A stretch of 64,000 nt of DNA from Klebsiella electrica (GCF_006711645.1 NZ_CP041247.1:4836001-4900000); one strand, 5' to 3'; counted from the stretch's first letter, positions 32,275 to 41,244 are shown. The notes: generated from the letters alone by a model not told the origin. Numbers and translations: made by a program.

Positions 32275-33040
32275 CTATTTAAAGAAACCAGCCTACGGGC
32301 TGGTTTTTTGCTTTCTACAGTACGGACTCTCCATCGAACTTCGTTCGATTATTCGCGGCAAGCCGCTCACCCCTTTGGGGCCAGCGCGACAAGCGCGCTG
32401 TTCAACGCCTGCGGCGTTAGTCCGAGTCCGGGCACCACTATTTAAAGAAACCAGCCTACGGGCTGGTTTTTTGCTTTCTACAATACGGACTCTCCATCGA
32501 ACTTCGTTCGATTATTCGCGGCAAGCCGCTCACCCCTTCGGGGCCAGCGCGACAAGCGCGCTGTTCAACGCCTGCGGCGTTAGTCCGAGTCCGGGCACCA
32601 CTATTTAAAGAAACCAGCTTAACGGCTGGTTTTTTGCCTTCTACAATACGGACTCTCCATCGAACTTCGTTCGATTATTCGCGGCAAGCCGCTCACCCCT
32701 TCGGGGCCAGCGCGACAAGCGCGCTGTTCAACGCCTGCGGCGTTAGTCCGAGTCCGGGCACCACTATTTAAAGAAACCAGCCTACGGGCTGGTTTTTTGC
32801 TTTCTACAGTACGGACTCTCCATCGAACTTCGTTCGATTATTCGCGGCAAGCCGCTCACCCCTTCGGGGCCAGCGCGACAAGCGCGCTGTTCAACGCCTG
32901 CGGCGTTAGTCCGAGTCCGGGCACCACTATTTAAAGAAACCAGCCTACGGGCTGGTTTTTTGCTTTCTACAGTACGGACTCTCCATCGAACTTCGTTCGA
33001 TTATTCGCGGCAGGCCGCTCACCCCTTCGGGGCCAGCGCG
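32261..33040 (+). repeat. 163-bp tandem array seeded by the tRNA-Phe 3' end
   Basis: Four complete 163-bp units start at 32261, 32424, 32587 and 32750. A fifth starts at 32913 and breaks off at 33040. Every unit carries the last 17 nt of the tRNA (TCCGAGTCCGGGCACCA) including CCA. An intrinsic terminator (AACCAGCC-TAC-GGGCTGGTTTTTT) follows in each, then hairpins ATCGAACTTCGTTCGAT, CCCCTTCGGGG, CAGCGCGACAAGCGCGCTG and AACGCCTGCGGCGTT. Units differ by a few bases; unit 3 has CAGCTTAACGGCTGG. The layout resembles the 178-bp tyrT (rtT) repeats of E. coli, which also contain a tRNA 3' end. Confidence 0.95.
32285..32310 (+). terminator. tRNA-Phe terminator (first of five copies)
   Basis: AACCAGCC-TAC-GGGCTGGTTTTTT, a strong intrinsic terminator 10 nt after the tRNA. 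It recurs in each 163-bp unit. Confidence 0.9.
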
Positions 33041-33497
33041 CGATACAGAACTCTTCCACAGACTTTTCCCACTTTTTGCACGGCGTACAAAGTTGCGCTA
33101 TCTCGCCATTGCCGGCAATCAGCACGTTACCATCTCAGACTACCTCCCTTCACACTGCCCGTAGCGTCAGAGCGCCCTCTTATCGCCAGTTCCCGCTTAG
33201 CCCCCGTTATAGCCGCAGGTCCCGCTTAGAAATCCGCGACTGCGGCATATGATAAGCGACACCTGATAGAGTTCGTCACCGTAGCGATAGCTTTCATTTT
33301 AGAGTTTAAACCTTACTCTCTGAGGTCCCACTCTCACTGATGACGGGTAGCACAGTCTGAAAGCAGCGTTTCAACGCCAGAATAAATATTCTGCTTGTTG
33401 GCAATCCAACATAAATGACGGGATAAAAAACATTCTGATATCAGGAGGTGAATCTATTGCTCCTGAATAATTAAAATTCGCTGAAAGTTAACATTAT
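33041..33497. other. non-coding gap between the array and the glycan island
   Basis: About 457 bp without a supportable gene. The repeat breaks off abruptly at 33040 after CCAGCGCG, and the sequence turns AT-richer toward the right. No integrase remnant, insertion sequence or second copy of the tRNA end is seen in it. Confidence 0.6.
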
Positions 33498-33526
33498 TTT
33501 CGCGGAGCCCTTTCAGGCCCCGCGAA
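33497..33526. terminator. hairpin after the glycosyltransferase gene
   Basis: Stem TTCGCGG / CCGCGAA with an inner GCCCTTTCAGGCC loop, just past the stop of the minus-strand glycosyltransferase gene. The T-rich side (TTATTTTATTTT) is on the plus strand, so direction is uncertain. Confidence 0.55.
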
Positions 33527-33531
33527 TTATT

Positions 33532-35754
33532 TTATTTTAACATTGACTTCACTTTCCGGGCCACCCGGCGAACCAGACTGGTGCCTCGTCTTGCGCCCTG
33601 GACATGAATTGCTTCATACAGAGCATTAAAGCGGTCATGGGCCCAACCATCTCTCTGCTGAGAAATAAGACCATCAACCTTATTATTTAAAAGCTGTAAC
33701 TCATTACTGACTGAATGACTGCCATTAATGCTGCGCAACCGACTCACTTCGCTCTCAAGCTCATGAATCTTTTCGAGGTAGGAAGGCATCAACCCCATTG
33801 CATAGTTATATTTAACATTCTCATCCATAAATGGACGGAAACTACGGTAGTTGTTTTTACTCTTATTTCCACTTAACAACATGCCGGAGTTTGCAACTCT
33901 ATACCAAAATAGAGGCTCCGGGACGACTTGCAATTTATATCCCTGTAACGATACTTTGGCAAAAAACTCCCAGTCTTCATGACCTAAACCGTAATCCTCA
34001 GTAAATCCACCCACTTTTTCGAAAACTTCTTTTCTGATCAGCGCATTAGCATCGCCAAAGCAGTTACTAAAGCTGGCGATATTTAAATCAGGTCCTAACG
34101 GAAGCCAGCAGTGCGTCATTTTACGGAACGGAGAAGGGAACTCCTCACCAAAAATAAGATCGCTTGGTGTGGTTAACACATCGGCCCCGGAGTTTAATGC
34201 TGCCGTAACAAACGTTTCCACCTCAAAAGGCTTAGCGACATTATCATCATCCATAAACATCAGATATTCGCCGGAGGCGTGTCGCGCAGCCAAATTCCTT
34301 GCAGCGCCCAGATAGTTATTAGAACTACGGACGATTTTCCAGCCTCGTGAGTTAAAGTCATTCTCGATGAGATTCAAATAACGATGAGACTCTTCTGTCG
34401 TACTTCCATCATCGACCAGGATAACCTCAATATTTTGGTACGTCTGAGATTTTATTGAGGCGAGTGCTTGCTGGAGCAAATGGTGACGTTCGAAGTGAGT
34501 GATACACACGCTAACTAATGGGCTGTTAGCTTCATCGATTTTCTTGAATACGCAGTTGTTTTTTCGTTCAACTGCGGCAAACCAGGCTTCTTTAATATTT
34601 TCTTGTGATTCAACAAGCCCTGGTTTGATATTTATATTTTTTAACCGATAGTGAATTTTACCGTATAAATCGACAGGTGTAGGAGTAAACAGAACCTCCG
34701 CATGATGTTCCTGCGGAATAAGCTCTGGAATTCCGCCAACGTTTGAGGCGAGGAAATTAACGTTATTAATCAAGCATTCATAAACGGTATAGGGTGAGTT
34801 TTCTACAAGCGATGGGATGATGACTAATACATTTTTTCTTTTTATATATTCGTTGGCATTGGTACGATCATAATCGCTGATGATATTAACTGCGAGTCCC
34901 AAATTTTTAGTCTGATTCATAATATAGGTAAATGAATCAGTTTTCCCCATAGTGACATTTTTTCCGAGGAAGGTTACACCAGAGACGGTCTCTTTATCTT
35001 CGTCAGATAGTTTTCTTAATGCGCGGAGGAATATATCAAGCCCTTTACGGGTTTCAAGCCGGCCGAAAAATACAAGCTCAACGCCAGAAGCTGGTTTTTC
35101 ATTTGTTTTAACTATAACATCGCTTCTTGTTTCAAACCCTTGAAATGGCTCACAATTTAAAATGACATGGCGTTCTTCAGGTACATTCCAGTGCTTACTC
35201 AACATCCAGTCAATTAAATACTGAGACGGACTAACAACTTCATCCGCCATCTCAACCACCATTTTCTCCATATAATAGAGTTCAAGATGATTCTGATCAT
35301 ATGGGAGCTGGTAATTACCTTCATCAGCCCATAACGTTGAGCTGTGAGTATTTACAATGAACTTCGTGTTTTCAAAATCAGTACCATTCTTTTTACTTAA
35401 TAAAGTGTAATAAAGATCTGCCTGCCATTCACAAGAAATAACAGTGTCATAGATATTATTTTCTTTCAACCATAGCAAAATTGAATAGCTTTTCCTTCTA
35501 AAATAAGGCGCATCAATATTAATCTCTTTTACCAGCCCGGTGCTTAGCAGATTGATACCAAAGGTACTATAAATACGTGACCAGTCGCTAAATTTTGATA
35601 CAGATGATTCCGAATAGTCACCACATGTATACAATACATCGACATCATACCCCTTTTTTGCCAAAGTAGTGGCAAGGGCAGTGAAAGCAGTACCAATGCC
35701 GCCGTTACGGACAGGCCCCTCAATGTCCGGCGTCATTATAAGAACTTTCTTCAT
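33532..35754 (-). CDS. two-domain glycosyltransferase (GT4-like plus GT2)
   Basis: A 740-residue protein fusing two glycosyltransferases. Residues 1 to about 390 are GT4-like (GT-B fold): start MKKVLIMTPDIEGPVRNGGIG, a mid-region FFGRLETRKGLDIFLRALRKL and a Glu-containing VYECLINNVNFLASNVGGIPE donor-site block. From about residue 410 there is a GT2 (GT-A) domain with VSVCITHFERHHLLQQAL, LVDDGST, and the metal-binding MFMDDDN. The C-terminus has a short coiled coil and a basic tail. ATG 35754 follows AAGGA. GC content is clearly below that of neighbouring core genes. Likely builds a surface polysaccharide; acceptor and sugar are unknown. Confidence 0.85.
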   Translation of the reverse strand: MKKVLIMTPDIEGPVRNGGIGTAFTALATTLAKKGYDVDVLYTCGDYSESSVSKFSDWSRIYSTFGINLLSTGLVKEINIDAPYFRRKSYSILLWLKENNIYDTVISCEWQADLYYTLLSKKNGTDFENTKFIVNTHSSTLWADEGNYQLPYDQNHLELYYMEKMVVEMADEVVSPSQYLIDWMLSKHWNVPEERHVILNCEPFQGFETRSDVIVKTNEKPASGVELVFFGRLETRKGLDIFLRALRKLSDEDKETVSGVTFLGKNVTMGKTDSFTYIMNQTKNLGLAVNIISDYDRTNANEYIKRKNVLVIIPSLVENSPYTVYECLINNVNFLASNVGGIPELIPQEHHAEVLFTPTPVDLYGKIHYRLKNINIKPGLVESQENIKEAWFAAVERKNNCVFKKIDEANSPLVSVCITHFERHHLLQQALASIKSQTYQNIEVILVDDGSTTEESHRYLNLIENDFNSRGWKIVRSSNNYLGAARNLAARHASGEYLMFMDDDNVAKPFEVETFVTAALNSGADVLTTPSDLIFGEEFPSPFRKMTHCWLPLGPDLNIASFSNCFGDANALIRKEVFEKVGGFTEDYGLGHEDWEFFAKVSLQGYKLQVVPEPLFWYRVANSGMLLSGNKSKNNYRSFRPFMDENVKYNYAMGLMPSYLEKIHELESEVSRLRSINGSHSVSNELQLLNNKVDGLISQQRDGWAHDRFNALYEAIHVQGARRGTSLVRRVARKVKSMLK

Positions 35755-35852
35755 TGTAATCTTTCCTTAGTAACCTAGACTTTTCTATAATAATGAGTGA
35801 GTTGAAGTAGTATAAGATAGCAATCGGTAGCTTCTGTTAAACAGGATAAAAA

Positions 35853-36662
35853 ATGGCCAATGCAGAGTTAAAATTTGATTTATTTCTAAAATCCTATCAT
35901 CCATCTCATCGATTTGTCTATAAGGCAAACCCTGGTAATGCTGGTGATGGCGTGATTGCATCTGCGACGTATGATTTTTTCGAACGAAATGCTCTTACCT
36001 ATGTCCCTTACAGAGATGACGAGCACTACAACTCTGATACTGATATTTTAATTTTTGGCGGCGGAGGAAACTTGATAGAAGGATTGTATTCTGAAGGTCG
36101 TGACTTTATCCACAATAATATTAAAAAATTTCATAAAGTAATAATCATGCCGTCGACAATCAGAGGGTATAGCGATTTATTCACCAGCAACATTGATAAG
36201 CTAGTTGTTTTTTGCCGAGAAAATACCACTTTCGATTATATTAAATCTCTCAACTACGAAACAAACAAGAACGTATTCATTACTGATGATATGGCATTTT
36301 ATCTCGATCTTAGTAAATACCTGTCACTTAAACCTGTCTATAAAAAACAGGCCAATTGCTTCAGAACGGACTCCGAATCGCTAACTGGAGACTATAAAGA
36401 AAACAACCATGATATTTCGCTCACCTGGAACGGCGACTATTGGGATAATGAATTTCTGGCGCGCAACTCTACCCGTTGCATGATAAATTTTCTTGAAGAG
36501 TATAAAATTGTCAACACCGACAGACTGCATGTGGCAATTTTAGCATCTCTGCTTGGTAAAGAAGTAAACTTCTATCCTAACTCATACTACAAAAATGAAG
36601 CTGTTTATAATTATTCACTTTTGAATCATTATCCAAAAACATGCTTTATTACGACAAGTTGA
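35853..36662 (+). CDS. polysaccharide pyruvyl-transferase-like protein
   Basis: A 269-residue protein resembling the ExoV/CsaB pyruvyl-transferase family. It has the opening NPGNAGDGVIASATYDFF, the Gly-rich FGGGGNLIEG, VIIMPSTIRG and the late block VNTDRLHVAILASLLGKEV (a conserved Arg/His region). Family members add ketal pyruvate to exported polysaccharides, but several do other sugar chemistry. ATG 35853 follows AGGA. It is divergent from the glycosyltransferase gene and shares its low GC. Family assignment by motif; activity inferred. Confidence 0.75.
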   Translation: MANAELKFDLFLKSYHPSHRFVYKANPGNAGDGVIASATYDFFERNALTYVPYRDDEHYNSDTDILIFGGGGNLIEGLYSEGRDFIHNNIKKFHKVIIMPSTIRGYSDLFTSNIDKLVVFCRENTTFDYIKSLNYETNKNVFITDDMAFYLDLSKYLSLKPVYKKQANCFRTDSESLTGDYKENNHDISLTWNGDYWDNEFLARNSTRCMINFLEEYKIVNTDRLHVAILASLLGKEVNFYPNSYYKNEAVYNYSLLNHYPKTCFITTS

Positions 36663-36696
36663 AAAAGGCAGCGTATAATAATACGCTGCCTGAAAA

Positions 36697-37332
36697 TCAC
36701 ATAACTGCTACAGCATTATTAATTATTGCCTGCCAGCCTTCACGCGAGTACTCATTCGCACGACTATAGTCTGCAAATCTATCGATTACCGCAGTAAAAA
36801 AGTTATCAGTGACTTTAGTGATTTCGCCGACCTTTGAACTATCCGCATCACTTTTCACGTACAGTATTTTACTGTTACCATGTTTCTTAAACTCCTTTGA
36901 TAGTGCCAATGCAATATCATCAAGATTATTGCCATTACTTTTTACGACAAAAATTTTATTTTCATCAGCAAGGCTTTTTCTGAACTTATCAGTTAAATAT
37001 TTAATCTTATCCATTTCTTTTTTATAAATAAGATTATTTTCCTGCTCAGGATAACGCCAGGACCAGCAATCATTTATATTGTCACTATACATTTCAGTAT
37101 GAAAACAAAGGTCATGTTTTTGGTCAAGCACCATATCCTGCCAGGAAGGTGTCAAGTTTTCATAAATATAAAAATCTGCAAAATCAGATTCTATTAACTT
37201 TAGAAGAGCATGATAGTTTTTTATTAATGTCCAGCGAAACAAGCTTCCTTCATCATAACCTGACTCTCTTAGAAAGAAAGCAAACTCACAATTATCGCCA
37301 AGACTTTCGAAACGCTGTAATTTATTCATCAT
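36697..37332 (-). CDS. uncharacterised protein of the glycan island
   Basis: A 211-residue soluble protein of unknown function. Near its start it has FESLGDNCEFAFFLRESG and then GSLFRWTLIKNYHALLKLI. The 'SLG.NC.F..QLR/FRW' pattern recalls a family of uncharacterised, papain-like (DUF1796-type) proteins often found beside glycosyltransferases, with the Cys as a candidate nucleophile. That link is weak and by eye only. ATG 37332 or 37329 are both possible starts; codons up to 37374 are less likely. AT-rich like its two neighbours. Confidence 0.6.
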   Translation of the reverse strand: MMNKLQRFESLGDNCEFAFFLRESGYDEGSLFRWTLIKNYHALLKLIESDFADFYIYENLTPSWQDMVLDQKHDLCFHTEMYSDNINDCWSWRYPEQENNLIYKKEMDKIKYLTDKFRKSLADENKIFVVKSNGNNLDDIALALSKEFKKHGNSKILYVKSDADSSKVGEITKVTDNFFTAVIDRFADYSRANEYSREGWQAIINNAVAVM

Positions 37333-37451
37333 TGTTTTCCAAAGGGGGAATTGAATGATTATACAATACGGCACGTCTCGCTAACACCAAAAATGTCGCC
37401 AGAAGCATTTCGTTTGAAACTGCGCATCGCGATTAGCTCGCGACATGCGCA

Positions 37452-37812
37452 TCAGCCAGACATCGCCCTGCCAGGCTGGCGCCCGGCCTCCAGATGGGCT
37501 TCCGCAGTTTCCAGCTCAGGCGACAGCAGCAGGTTTGAACTGGCTACCGCAGCCCCGCAGTAATCAAAAATCCCGTGGACAATTTGCGCATTAAAAGCAT
37601 CGCTAAACCATGCTTATCATACGTTTTCTGGCTCGCTGCGCCTAACGCAACCAGATTTACCCGCAGACGACCCAGCTTCTTCAGCACCTTGCCATCGGCG
37701 GTCTCCTCATAGACCCAACCGCTGGAAAACACCCGATCGCTCCAGCCTTTTAGCAGACCAGACATCGACCACCAGTAAACGGGAAAGACCAGAACCAGCG
37801 CCAGACGGCGCG
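37452..37812 (-). pseudogene. NAD(P)H oxidoreductase (flavodoxin-fold) remnant
   Basis: Remnant of a KefF/NQO-like NAD(P)H quinone oxidoreductase. The frame reads LALVLVFPVYWWSMSGLLKG, then WVYEETADGKVLKKLGRL and QKTYDKHG. A one-base loss near 37605 then shifts to another frame, which continues DAFNAQIVHGIFDYCG..LLLSPELE to a stop at 37452. About 70 N-terminal residues, including the FMN-phosphate loop, are missing. The break lies at about 37812, where an unrelated plus-strand fragment begins. Confidence 0.8.
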
Positions 37813-37813
37813 A

Positions 37814-37975
37814 ATGGATGAAATACTGCGCAACACTGAACCCAATGCGGAGAAGCTGGCTTCGGCGATCGCCAACGCCTGTATTGAGTGCGTGCTGATC
37901 CAGGGGCGCGAGATGCCTAGTGTCATGGCCGCGCTGCTGCCAACGCTAACAAGAAGCGCCCGCCGCCAGGCGGAC
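37814..37975 (+). pseudogene. C-terminal fragment of a probable regulator (TetR-like)
   Basis: An open segment of about 50 codons with helical composition (NAEKLASAIANACIECVLIQ, then MPSVMAALLPTL). It has no recognisable start region and abuts the broken oxidoreductase on the other strand. It looks like the end of a TetR-type regulator whose first part was deleted together with the start of the divergent oxidoreductase. The family call is tentative. Confidence 0.4.
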
Positions 37976-37984
37976 GCTCGATTA

Positions 37985-38773
37985 TCAGCCACCGGCCTTC
38001 TTAATCGCCGCATCCAGCGAGTCTTTATCCGCAAGCCCCGGGAAGACGGTGATCGTGGCTTCGGTGGCGCCGGTAGTCGGCATCACGATCACGCCCGGCG
38101 TTCCGCTTAAGCCAATCTCCTGCGCCAGCTGGTTGGTGCTCTCGAGGACCGCCTCAACATCCGGCGCTTTCCCGGCGTCGAAATTCACTTTCTTCGCCTG
38201 CTGCTGCACATCCGCAGCCGTCAGCTTCCCTTCGTTACGCCCGGTGGCATAAATCCCGTTATGGTAGGTCAGATAAGCTTCTGCACCCTTCTGCTGATAA
38301 ATTTGCAGGCCGGTCTTCGCTGCCGTCAGCGAAGCCTCCCAGCGACTGCCGAAAATGGGCCACTCTTTAAACGCAAACCGGGTCTGCGGATTTTCTTTAA
38401 TCACCTGCTCCATTACCGGCGCCAGGCGGCTACAGTAAATACACTGATAATCAAAGAATTCGATCACGGTCACCTTGCCATTCGCCGGTCCGTAGGTTGG
38501 GGTATTTTTATCCTGGGTCAGCGCAGCCTGGTTTTTAATCACGGCCTGAGTGGCCGCGCTCGCCTGCTGTTCTTGCTGAATCTGCTGAAGCTTCTGACTC
38601 GCCTGGAGCAGCACCTCAGGATGTGCGACTAAATAATCCGCGGCAATTTTGCCAATGCGGGCTTCCTGCTCCGGGGTAAAGGTTGCTTCGGGCGCCTGTG
38701 CGGCAATGGCCAAAACCGGAAGCAGCGAGACGCCCAGCAGCGCGCCAGTCAATATTTTTTTCGTACCAGCCAT
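37985..38773 (-). CDS. DsbA-family periplasmic thiol:disulfide protein
   Basis: A 262-residue exported thioredoxin-fold protein. A signal peptide (about 26 residues, ending AIAAQA) leads an N-terminal helical region rich in Gln (residues about 60-85). The DsbA fold follows, with active-site Cys111-Ile-Tyr-Cys114 in FFDYQCIYCSRL and cis-Pro near SGTPGVIVMP. The layout resembles ScsC/BdbD-type DsbA relatives. ATG 38773 follows AAGGA; in-frame codons up to 38863 give no signal peptide. Partner unknown. Confidence 0.88.
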   Translation of the reverse strand: MAGTKKILTGALLGVSLLPVLAIAAQAPEATFTPEQEARIGKIAADYLVAHPEVLLQASQKLQQIQQEQQASAATQAVIKNQAALTQDKNTPTYGPANGKVTVIEFFDYQCIYCSRLAPVMEQVIKENPQTRFAFKEWPIFGSRWEASLTAAKTGLQIYQQKGAEAYLTYHNGIYATGRNEGKLTAADVQQQAKKVNFDAGKAPDVEAVLESTNQLAQEIGLSGTPGVIVMPTTGATEATITVFPGLADKDSLDAAIKKAGG

Positions 38774-38961
38774 GAGGATAATCCTTGCGATGAGTAAACG
38801 GCAGGTGGGTGTGACAAAACAAAGTACCACCCTTTTCCGGTGAATCATCCCGGCACGATGCATTGATTCGTAACTTTATTTTTCAAAATCACGCCAGGGC
38901 AACTCCCGCGCTCTTTTTCCGGACGGTGGTCAATACGTCAGAACAGGGGTACGCTTGCTGC

Positions 38962-38993
38962 GGTTTTCCCTTGAGGGAACCTTTTTTTACATG
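38962..38993 (+). terminator. terminator-like hairpin in the terC leader
   Basis: GGTTTTCCC-TTGA-GGGAACC followed by seven T, ending about 15 nt before the start codon at 39007. An intrinsic terminator directly before a start codon suggests transcription attenuation. I could not match the leader to a known riboswitch. Confidence 0.6.
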
Positions 38994-39006
38994 GTATGAG
39001 TCAGGC

Positions 39007-39690
39007 ATGAACGAGCTATTCAATCAGTGGGATGTTGTTGTTATTTTGCTACAAATCATCGCAATCGACCTGTTGCTGGGCGGCGATAATGCGGTGGTGA
39101 TCGCCATGGCGTGCCGCAAGCTGCCGCCCCAGCAGCGTACAAAGGCGATTGTTATTGGCACCTTCGGCGCCATCCTGGCCCGCGTTCTGTTGCTGGCCAT
39201 CGCCGTCTACCTGCTCGCTCTGCCGTGGCTGAAAATTGTCGGGGCGCTCCTGCTGCTATGGATCGGTATCAAGCTGGTTGCCCGTCAGGATGAAGATGAA
39301 GAGATTGGCAGCTCAGGCAGCCTGTGGCGGACTGCCGTCACTATCACGGTGGCCGATGTCATTATGTCGATGGATAACGTGCTGGCGGTCGCCGCCGCCG
39401 GCAAAGGCCACCTGCTGCTGGTCGCGCTGGGTGTCTTGATCAGCATCCCAATCATCGTGGTCGGCAGTAAACTGGTGCTGGCGATCCTTAACCGCTTCCC
39501 GATCGTTATCCTGCTGGGAGGCGCCCTTATCGGCTGGATAGCCGGCGCGATGTGGGTGACGGACCCCACTATCGTTCGCCTGTTTCCGCAGGCACCCGAT
39601 GCGCTACCGCTTATTGCTGGCGCTCTCGGCGCGGCGCTGGTGCTGCTGGAAGGACTTCGCCGCAGCGGCCGGGCGCGACCGGCCAGGTAA
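39007..39690 (+). CDS. TerC-family integral membrane protein
   Basis: A 227-residue inner-membrane protein of the TerC/Alx group with about seven hydrophobic segments. The paired acidic motifs LLLGGDNAVVIAMA and VIMSMDNVLAVAAAGKG are hallmarks of the family. TerC relatives are linked to manganese export and tellurite or pH stress. ATG 39007 (MNELFNQWDVV) is chosen over the in-frame start at 38863, whose extra 48 residues overlap the leader hairpin. It has divergent orientation to the DsbA-like gene. Confidence 0.9.
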   Translation: MNELFNQWDVVVILLQIIAIDLLLGGDNAVVIAMACRKLPPQQRTKAIVIGTFGAILARVLLLAIAVYLLALPWLKIVGALLLLWIGIKLVARQDEDEEIGSSGSLWRTAVTITVADVIMSMDNVLAVAAAGKGHLLLVALGVLISIPIIVVGSKLVLAILNRFPIVILLGGALIGWIAGAMWVTDPTIVRLFPQAPDALPLIAGALGAALVLLEGLRRSGRARPAR

Positions 39691-39823
39691 GCGCCCGCCG
39701 CCAGACGCCGTCAATCCCGACGGCGTCAAGTTTCCGCCAGATTCCTTCCCCACCCGCCCTCATTTGCCCTAAGCTTATGACTGAAAGTCGTGACCACCGT
39801 AGTAAGTCAAATGAGATAACGCC

Positions 39824-40741
39824 ATGGAATTAAAGGATTATTATGCCATTCTAGGGGTTAAGCCAACAGACGATCTAAAAACAATTAAGACCGCCTACCG
39901 CCGCCTGGCTCGTAAATATCACCCCGATGTCAGCAAAGAAACCGATGCCGAAGCGCAATTTAAAGATCTCGCCGAAGCCTGGGAAGTTCTGAAAGATGAA
40001 CAGCGCCGCGCCGAGTATGACCAGCTCTGGCAGCATCGCAACGACCCGCAGTTTAACCGTCAACAGCACGCCCACGAACAAAGCTACAGCCAGCAGGATT
40101 TTGACGACATCTTCTCGTCGATGTTTGGCCAGCAGGCGCACCAGTCCCGCCGCCAGCATGCCGCGCGCGGCCATGATTTAGAAATTGAAGTCGCGGTGTT
40201 CCTTGAAGAGACTCTGGCCGAGCAGATGCGCACCATCAGCTACAAACTGCCGGTCTATAACGTCTTCGGAATGGTCGAAAGCGAAACGCCGAAGACCCTG
40301 AATGTGAAAATCCCCGCTGGCGTCAGCGACGGGCAGCGCATCCGCCTCAAAGGTCAGGGAACGCCGGGAGAAAACGGCGGACCAAACGGCGACCTGTGGC
40401 TGGTTATCCACATTGCTCCGCACCCGCTGTTCGATATTGTGGGCCATAACCTGGAAATCGTTCTGCCGCTCGCACCGTGGGAAGCAGCGCTTGGCGCCAA
40501 AGTGACCATCCCGACGCTCAAAGAGAGCATTCTGCTGACCATCCCACCGGGTAGCCAGGCGGGGCAGCGTTTACGTATTAAAGGGAAAGGGCTGGCTGGC
40601 AAAACGGCCACCGGCGATTTATATGCCGTGATTAAAATCGTCATGCCGCCCAAACCGAATGAGAAAGCCAGCGCGCTCTGGCAACAGCTGGCCGATGCAG
40701 AGGCTGGCTTCGAGCCGCGTCAAGCATGGGGGAAAGCATAA
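39824..40741 (+). CDS. cbpA: curved DNA-binding co-chaperone CbpA
   Basis: A 305-residue DnaJ homologue that binds curved DNA and stimulates DnaK. An N-terminal J-domain with His33-Pro34-Asp35 leads a Gln/His-rich linker and two C-terminal beta domains ([36 protein letters not shown]), without the DnaJ zinc finger. It is coupled to cbpM, whose ATG overlaps its stop by one base. Confidence 0.96.
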   Translation: MELKDYYAILGVKPTDDLKTIKTAYRRLARKYHPDVSKETDAEAQFKDLAEAWEVLKDEQRRAEYDQLWQHRNDPQFNRQQHAHEQSYSQQDFDDIFSSMFGQQAHQSRRQHAARGHDLEIEVAVFLEETLAEQMRTISYKLPVYNVFGMVESETPKTLNVKIPAGVSDGQRIRLKGQGTPGENGGPNGDLWLVIHIAPHPLFDIVGHNLEIVLPLAPWEAALGAKVTIPTLKESILLTIPPGSQAGQRLRIKGKGLAGKTATGDLYAVIKIVMPPKPNEKASALWQQLADAEAGFEPRQAWGKA

Positions 40742-41046
40742 TGGCGAAAATGGCAGTGACGTTTACGATGACCGAGTTTTGTCTGCATACCGGCGTTTCC
40801 GAAGAAGATCTGCGGGAAATCGTCGGCCTGGGCGTGATTGAGCCGCGCCAGCCGCTAACCGAGGTTTGGTTGTTCGATGACAGCGCGGTGATGATAGTCC
40901 ACCGCGCGATGCGCCTGCGTCGGGAGCTGGAGCTGGACTGGCCGGGTATCGCGGTGGCGTTAACGCTGCTGGATGAGAATGCGCGGCTGACCCGCGAAAA
41001 CCGGCTGTTGCAGCAACAGCTGGCCCGCTTTCTGACGCATAGCTAA
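40741..41046 (+). CDS. cbpM: chaperone modulatory protein CbpM
   Basis: A 101-residue MerR-like helical protein that binds the CbpA J-domain and blocks its co-chaperone and DNA-binding activities. Key blocks are [25 protein letters not shown] and [21 protein letters not shown] 40741 overlaps the cbpA stop (TAATG). Confidence 0.94.
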   Translation: MAKMAVTFTMTEFCLHTGVSEEDLREIVGLGVIEPRQPLTEVWLFDDSAVMIVHRAMRLRRELELDWPGIAVALTLLDENARLTRENRLLQQQLARFLTHS

Positions 41047-41244
41047 GCCTGTAGCAAAGTGCGCGCTTCTGTGCGGGCCGACAAAAGAGCGGCAATATTT
41101 TGATGGCGTAAAATCTGTCGGCCGGGCAACCGTCCGGCAGAAACCCGCCCCCGGTCTCATACAGAACCGACTAACGATGCCCCCGGCAGCCAGCCGCCGT
41201 GGCGGGTAATCAAATCGTCCACCGGCGCATAAACGGGCATAAAA

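Noticed and set aside
32230..33229. Short plus-strand reading frames repeated in the 163-bp units (about 70-89 codons)
   Set aside because: They are copies of the same repeat, begin inside the tRNA or at random codons, lack ribosome-binding sites and consist of hairpin sequence.
32913..38000. Integration island with direct att repeats at tRNA-Phe
   Set aside because: No second copy of the tRNA end is seen on the far side of the glycan genes and no integrase is present.
38863..39006. yybP-ykoY manganese riboswitch before the TerC-family gene
   Set aside because: The conserved GGGGAGUAG and GCGAGCGAAACC-type segments are not there; only the terminator hairpin is clear.
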